NCBI GenBank assembly: GCA_023228885.1
Contig: JALOAJ010000011.1
Span: 6,092-70,091, forward strand
Length of the DNA: 64,000 bases
Direction of reading: 5' to 3'
Source: Bacillota bacterium
Lineage (GTDB): Bacteria; Bacillota; Clostridia; Monoglobales; Firm-18
In this document: one piece after another, positions 59,827 through 64,000 of the stretch
How positions within the stretch are numbered: the first letter of the stretch is position 1
Layout of the letters: every line of letters begins with the position of its first letter
Translations under genes and position numbers: made by a program
The notes under the pieces: generated by a model
Database searches by the model: none
What the model saw: the letters and a program-made list of their open reading frames with translations, nothing else
Told to the model about the DNA's origin: nothing

Positions 59827-61359
59827 TTGGCAAAATCAATTGCTGTGATAATAGTTTTAATGCTAAGCTTCAATACGACGGCATATGCCAAGCTTGGCGA
59901 CAACGGCTTTGAAGGCGGCATTTCCTCGGGAAGAGTTTTAACGCCGCTTGACAACCACGCAAGAGCTGCCGACAAACAGACATATCCGTATACCGAGTTG
60001 GTTTTGGTTACCGGCGTGCCGATTGTGTTTAGCGGAACAGTTATGGTTACAAGGTCGGTAAAAAACGACATAGAATCATTTGCATACAGCTATTCGCTTA
60101 CAAACGGGGCTAAAAATAAATTGACTCGCACCGTCACATACCAAGCGGTTATAACGGAAAATGACAATCAAATTATAAGGGTGATGGCAACCAAGCAAGG
60201 GGCAAAGCCGAAAGAAACAATTGTTATCGATGGCACAACATACAGCTTGAAAACGGCGAACGATTATAATTTTTCGCTGTCAACCATAAATGATTTGCAG
60301 CCCGCCTGCGATTATTATGCAGGGAATTGGGCAGGCGAAAAAATTTATAAAACAAATAACGGCAAAACAATCACCGTTTCCATGACAAGCCAAATATGCG
60401 GGTATGACCAGTATTGGGGCGCTACCGAAACGCAAAATATAAATATAAGAATTTCCGGCGAAACAGACCAAAAAAATGTGTACGACCTGTGGGGCGGAAG
60501 CGGAACTTTTAAAATATCGTCTACCATGTCAAACACATTAAGCTACATCGAAAACAAGCCGGACGCCATAAGCTTTGAAGGGGGATATTTAAGAAAACAA
60601 GTAAATAACAGCATTTTGACATACAACATCAACCTTCCGTTATTTGATTCAAAGGGAATTGCAACAGACAGTATTGTAAATTATAGCGATACAATGTCGT
60701 TGGGCAGCTTTCCCCAGCAGGAACGGCTTGCAATTGGCGACACAAGCGCCATAAAAGGGCATTGGTACGAAGAAAATGTACGCCAGCTTTTGAGTCTTGG
60801 AATTATAGACAGCCGTTTTATTTCGCACTATTGGGAATTTGAAAATTACATAAGCAGAAAGGAATTTGCAAAAAATGTGGTGGAGTCGGTCAAAATAACG
60901 CCGCTTGACATAACCGAACCCGCAATGTCAGCGGGACGCCGAAAAAACGAGGAAGTTATTATACCGCTGCATTTTAACGATGTGCGGCAAAATGATGAAT
61001 ATTATCAATATATTTTCACAGCTTATAAAACAGGTATTATGCAGGGGGTGTCGGATTTTTTATTTTCACCCAACGAGCCGTTGACAAGGGCGCAAGCGCT
61101 TGTAATTTCGGTAAGGCTGCTTGGGCTTGAATCGATTGTCCGTAGCAACGCCTTAATAACAAACTTCAACGATAATGACGAAATTCCCGATTGGGCAAGA
61201 AATGCCGTGGTTGTTGCATCAAAAATCGAGCTTGTAAATGGGGATGAACACCGAAACTTAAACCCAAACGCTAACTTAACAAAGGCGGAGGCGATTACGC
61301 TTCTCAATAACCTAATCGGCTTTATGCGCGATGATATGGCGAACCATTACAGGCAGTAG
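59827..61359 (+). CDS. Second secreted SLH protein (three C-terminal SLH motifs) in the flagellar operon
   Basis: 510 residues from TTG 59827, behind AAAGGGGAG and 20 bases after the first SLH gene. Signal peptide (IAVIIVLMLSFNTTAYA). Central part of about 290 residues with Tyr/Thr-rich beta sequence and no known domain. The last ~190 residues have three SLH segments: IKGHWYEENVRQLLSLGII, HFNDVRQNDEYYQYIFTAYKTGIMQGVSDF..EPLTRAQALV, and FNDNDEIPDWARNAVVVASKIELVNGDE..LTKAEAI. The order of SLH and unknown regions is the reverse of the preceding gene. No terminator separates it from the fliF promoter. Confidence 0.85.
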   Translation: MAKSIAVIIVLMLSFNTTAYAKLGDNGFEGGISSGRVLTPLDNHARAADKQTYPYTELVLVTGVPIVFSGTVMVTRSVKNDIESFAYSYSLTNGAKNKLTRTVTYQAVITENDNQIIRVMATKQGAKPKETIVIDGTTYSLKTANDYNFSLSTINDLQPACDYYAGNWAGEKIYKTNNGKTITVSMTSQICGYDQYWGATETQNINIRISGETDQKNVYDLWGGSGTFKISSTMSNTLSYIENKPDAISFEGGYLRKQVNNSILTYNINLPLFDSKGIATDSIVNYSDTMSLGSFPQQERLAIGDTSAIKGHWYEENVRQLLSLGIIDSRFISHYWEFENYISRKEFAKNVVESVKITPLDITEPAMSAGRRKNEEVIIPLHFNDVRQNDEYYQYIFTAYKTGIMQGVSDFLFSPNEPLTRAQALVISVRLLGLESIVRSNALITNFNDNDEIPDWARNAVVVASKIELVNGDEHRNLNPNANLTKAEAITLLNNLIGFMRDDMANHYRQ

Positions 61360-61381
61360 AAAAAAGTTTTAAAAACAAATG

Positions 61382-61410
61382 TTGACAAAGTTCGACAAGG
61401 ATGGTACTAT
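61382..61410 (+). promoter_or_regulatory. Vegetative-type promoter of fliF
   Basis: Perfect TTGACA (61382-61387), 17-base spacer, TACTAT (61405-61410); transcription should begin near 61417, just before the riboswitch. Confidence 0.75.
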
Positions 61411-61444
61411 TTTAATGTTGATTTGATAAACTTACAATAGAAAA

Positions 61445-61518
61445 AGGCAAACCCGGTGAAAACCGGCGACGCAAAGCTATAGGGCCTTTCCCCGCTATGG
61501 GGTGGCAGCCAGTTGCCT
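61445..61518 (+). promoter_or_regulatory. Class-I cyclic-di-GMP riboswitch aptamer (GEMM-I)
   Basis: P1 is AGGCAA (61445-61450) with TTGCCT (61513-61518). P2 is the perfect hairpin CCGGT-GAAA-ACCGG with the GNRA tetraloop, preceded by the conserved GGCAAACC-type entry and followed by the hallmark GACGCAAAGC. P3 carries the GCTATGGGGTGGCAGCC arm that holds the second guanine-contact and tetraloop receptor. Every universally conserved block of GEMM-I that I can recall is present. It lies in the leader of fliF. Confidence 0.93.
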
Positions 61519-61547
61519 GCAATATTGATGTGTGTTTTTTACGCTTC

Positions 61548-61581
61548 AAAGGCAACTGTCGTTTAGATAGTTGCCTTTTTT
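61548..61581 (+). terminator. Riboswitch-controlled terminator before fliF
   Basis: AAAGGCAACT pairs with AGTTGCCTTT (stem core 61550-61557 with 61569-61576, extended by GTC/GAT), followed by T-run to 61581. AGGCAACT can also pair with AGTTGCCT at 61511-61518, which contains the 3' strand of aptamer P1. This gives a clear off-switch: bound ligand holds P1 and frees the terminator; without ligand the antiterminator forms. Confidence 0.9.
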
Positions 61582-61729
61582 GCTTTTCAAATTTTCTGCA
61601 ATGCGAACCTATACCTGAAAATTGGCAAACACTATTTTCCTTGTACGGCCGCCGATTGCGGCGGCCGCAGAAAAAGTTGTCTGTGTGTTTTAAATAAAAA
61701 CAGAACCACCTAAAAGGGGATAGAACTCA

Positions 61730-63277
61730 TTGAATAAAGCATCCTTAGAAAAGATACTTGCGCCCTTGAACACATTTTGGGAGGGCATGAGCAAAAGCAA
61801 AAAAATTCGATTTGTGACATTGGTGCTGGTTTTTGTCATTATTGCGGCAGTATGCGTTGCTGTGCTCGGGCGCAAGGAATATGCTGTGCTTTACAGCAAT
61901 ATGGAGTTGCAAGAAGCGGGCGAGGTTTTAAGCAAACTAAAAGAAATGAAAATTGATGCAAAAGTTTCGGGGCATGGAACTGTTTTGGTTCAAAAGAATA
62001 TGCAAGACACAGTCAGAATGCAGCTTGCCGCAGAAGGTTACCCAAAAAGCGGGTTAAATTACGATGTATTCCAAAACAGCACCGGGTTTGGCACGACAGA
62101 ATTTGAAAAACAAAAATATTTGCAGTTTCAACTTCAAGAAAGGCTGCAAAACTCAATTAAATCGCTTGAAATAGTTGAAGATGCAATAGTTACGATTAAT
62201 ATTCCGGATAACAGCTCTTTTGTGTTACAGCAAGACAAGCAAAAATCATCCGCTTCAATCATATTAAAGCTAAAAGACAATGAGAAATTGTCAAAGGAGC
62301 AAATAAAAGGCATTGCCGGGCTTATTGCCAAAAGCGTTCCCGGGCTGACGGACGAACAGGTGCTTATGGTTGATTCTTTCGGTAACAGCATTAAGGGAGA
62401 TAAACTAAAGGATGATGAAATTGCCGGGGAACGGTTGGAGCTTGAAAACAGCATGAGCGACCGTATAAAGCGACAAGTTTTGGAACTGTTAGAGCCGGTG
62501 TTTGGCGCAGGGCGGGTTACAACCGGAGTTAGGGTGACGCTTGATTTTGATAAACAAACAACCGAAAGCATCAAGTACGACCCGGTTGGAGAAAGCGGGG
62601 AAGGCATTGCGGCAAGCTCAAACATCATGAGCGAAGAAGCGACAAATATGGGGCAATCAGGCGCAATCGGGCAAGACCCAAACGGCGCATTGCCGCAATA
62701 TATGCAAGAAGATGCAGGCGGCGGTCAATACAAAAAGACCAACAAAACAATTAATTACGAAATTAATCAAATAAGAGATTCAATCCAAAAAGCGCAAGGG
62801 CAAATTAAAGATATTTCGATTTCGGTGTTGCTTGATGAAAATGGGGTGTCCCAAGATGCAGAGGCTAAGGTTAAGGATATAGTAGCGGGCGCTGTTGGGG
62901 TGGCGGCAGACAAGGTTACGGTTCGAAGCATTGCCTTTGACGGAGCGGTCGGCATTAATAAAATTTTTGACGATGCCCGACAAACCGATTATTTGGTAAG
63001 ACGGCACCGGTTGCTAAGAAATTCCGTTATGTTTTTATTGCTTGCAATAGCATTAGCGTTGGCATATTTATTCCTGCCAAAATTATTAAGAAAAAAACAG
63101 ATGAATATAGCCGGTGAGGGAATTTATGAGGTTGTGGACGGAGTTCAATCAAAAGATGAGATAGACTTTAAAATTCAAAAATCGTCAAAACGGGAATTGA
63201 TAGAAAAGAGCATAGAAAAAAACCCCGAATTTATTGCACAACTTTTGCGAAGTTGGCTTAAAGATGAGGTGAGGTAA
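61730..63277 (+). CDS. fliF: Flagellar MS-ring protein FliF
   Basis: 515 residues from TTG 61730 behind AAAAGGGGA. Two membrane helices flank the periplasmic-side ring domains: about 25-46 (RFVTLVLVFVIIAAVCVAVLG) and about 427-447 (SVMFLLLAIALALAYLFLP). YscJ/FliF domain (VLYSNMELQEAGEVLSKLKEM), FliF C-terminal region with VTTGVRVTLDFDKQTTE and NYEINQIRD. The cytoplasmic tail (last ~60 residues) binds FliG. It is the first gene after the c-di-GMP switch. Confidence 0.96.
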   Translation: MNKASLEKILAPLNTFWEGMSKSKKIRFVTLVLVFVIIAAVCVAVLGRKEYAVLYSNMELQEAGEVLSKLKEMKIDAKVSGHGTVLVQKNMQDTVRMQLAAEGYPKSGLNYDVFQNSTGFGTTEFEKQKYLQFQLQERLQNSIKSLEIVEDAIVTINIPDNSSFVLQQDKQKSSASIILKLKDNEKLSKEQIKGIAGLIAKSVPGLTDEQVLMVDSFGNSIKGDKLKDDEIAGERLELENSMSDRIKRQVLELLEPVFGAGRVTTGVRVTLDFDKQTTESIKYDPVGESGEGIAASSNIMSEEATNMGQSGAIGQDPNGALPQYMQEDAGGGQYKKTNKTINYEINQIRDSIQKAQGQIKDISISVLLDENGVSQDAEAKVKDIVAGAVGVAADKVTVRSIAFDGAVGINKIFDDARQTDYLVRRHRLLRNSVMFLLLAIALALAYLFLPKLLRKKQMNIAGEGIYEVVDGVQSKDEIDFKIQKSSKRELIEKSIEKNPEFIAQLLRSWLKDEVR

Positions 63278-63280
63278 ACA

Positions 63281-63874
63281 ATGAGTCAAACATATGCTAT
63301 TACAGGTAGCGAAAAGGCGTCGATTTTACTTATAGCGCTTGGGAAGGAAAACTCTGCAAAAATACTTAGGCATTTGCGGGAGGAAGAAATTGAACAGCTC
63401 ACCGTTGACATCACCAACACCAGAACAATCGACCCGGAAACAAAAGAGGCGATAATTGACGAATTTTATGAGATGTGCCTTGCGCAAAACTATATTTCAG
63501 AAGGCGGTATAGATTATGCTCGGCAGTTGTTGGTTGACGCTTTAGGCAATGAAAAAGCATTTGAGCTTATACAAAGGGTGACATCATCGTTACAGGTCAA
63601 GCCGTTTGACTATCTCAGGAAATTAGACGCCAACCAAATACTTAATTTTTTGCAAAACGAAAACCCGCAAACCATTGCGCTTATATTTTCTTATTTGCTC
63701 CCGCAGCAGGCAGCCCTTATTTTAAGTTCGTTGCCGCCGGAACAACAGACGGAAATAATAGAAAGAATTGCCAACATGGGCAGCACCTCGCCCGAAAATA
63801 TTAAAGAAGTGGAAAGAGTGCTTGAAAAGAAATTTTCTGTTATGGGTTCGGAGGATTATACCGCGGTTGGCGGC
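63281..63874 (+). pseudogene. fliG: Flagellar motor switch protein FliG, 5' part, interrupted
   Basis: The first 198 codons are a good FliG N- and middle domain: TGSEKASILLIALGKENSAKILRHLREEEIEQL, RTIDPETKEAIIDEFYEM, and the middle-domain ENPQTIALIFSYLLPQQAALILSSLP. After YTAVGG at codon 198 the homology stops. The normal continuation (GIDAIVEIL-like, then the torque-generating C-domain to about 335 residues) is missing in all three frames; the frame reads 38 unrelated codons to a stop at 63991. The break coincides with a sequence that looks like an IS end. Whether the 3' part resumes beyond the window is not visible. Confidence 0.85.
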
Positions 63875-64000
63875 TGTCAAGGGCAATTAAAAAATGCACA
63901 AAAAAGGGCATTAAATTTTGTACAGAAAAGGCGATTTAAGTTGAAGCTTTTTCAAACAAAGTGTTGGTTACTTGCACTTTTTGTTTCATAAACTCTTTTC
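63875..64000 (+). mobile_element. Left end of a putative IS21-family insertion sequence (continues past the window)
   Basis: Starts with TGTCAAGGGCAA exactly where FliG homology ends. It contains tandem imperfect repeats of period 25: 63879-63903, 63904-63928 and a partial third from 63929, with the shared pattern AAGGGCA-TTAAA-TGxACA. Subterminal repeats of part of the terminal inverted repeat beginning with 5'-TG are typical of the IS21 family. istA/istB and the other end lie outside, so the family is inferred. Confidence 0.55.

Noticed and set aside
63875..63991. A simple frameshift explanation for the end of fliG
   Set aside because: None of the three forward frames after 63874 resumes FliG similarity, and the sequence has the repeat structure of an insertion-sequence end.

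Overview
This 64-kb window comes from the chromosome of an obligately anaerobic, motile member of the Clostridia (Firmicutes). The evidence is the low-GC codon use, strong GGAGG ribosome-binding sites with many TTG and GTG starts, a canonical S10-spc-alpha ribosomal supercluster, zinc-type S14, S4, L36 and L33, ribonuclease J, TrmFO, a desulfoferrodoxin, a trimeric [FeFe]-hydrogenase operon, SLH-domain proteins and a sigma-D-type flagellar system. I cannot name the genus from sequence alone.

Layout. 1-2.0 kb: metF-metH (minus strand) behind a promoter overlapped by a perfect palindrome. 2.1-8.8 kb: an XRE-type regulator divergent from a 1617-residue secreted protein with a metzincin-like HExxHxxGxxD site. 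8.8-14.3 kb (minus): rnjA with a long leader, a ManC/phosphomannomutase-like fusion, and an MreB homologue. 14.5-18.0 kb: a membrane-bound EAL protein and GTP-type PEP carboxykinase. 18.0-19.5 kb: infC-rpmI-rplT behind an L20-type attenuator. 19.5-27.1 kb: TrkH/KtrB-KtrA potassium uptake, a SpoU methylase, dprA, topA and trmFO. 27.1-43.7 kb: the complete rpsJ-to-rplQ run including secY, adk, map, a KOW protein, infA and rpoA. 44-48.4 kb (minus): cupin, desulfoferrodoxin and the separate operon rpmG-secE-nusG-rplK-rplA-rplJ-rplL, which is not followed by rpoBC. 48.6-54.8 kb: DRTGG and PHP genes, then the hydrogenase operon behind a Rex-like operator. 54.8-64.0 kb: a CheA-like kinase and flagellar genes flgB-flgC-fliE, two SLH proteins, fliF and a fliG cut by what looks like the left end of an IS21-type insertion sequence.

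How it fits together. The most informative region is the last 10 kb. Two sigma-D promoters (TAAA-N15-GTCGATAW) drive the CheA-like kinase and flgB. A separate vegetative-type promoter before fliF is followed by a class-I cyclic-di-GMP riboswitch whose terminator and antiterminator can be read directly from the sequence, so high c-di-GMP should switch fliF and later genes off. An EAL protein with a degenerate GGDEF site at 14.5 kb is a candidate to lower that signal. The hydrogenase operon would be controlled by NADH/NAD+ through Rex. Several ribosomal operons carry structured leaders that look like autoregulatory attenuators. I saw no rRNA, tRNA or CRISPR array. I did not find a clearly unprecedented defence or biosynthetic system. 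The best candidates for something undescribed are the SLH proteins inside the flagellar operon, the RNA element upstream of the potassium transporter, the short promoter-terminator transcript after rplQ, and the minimal CheA.
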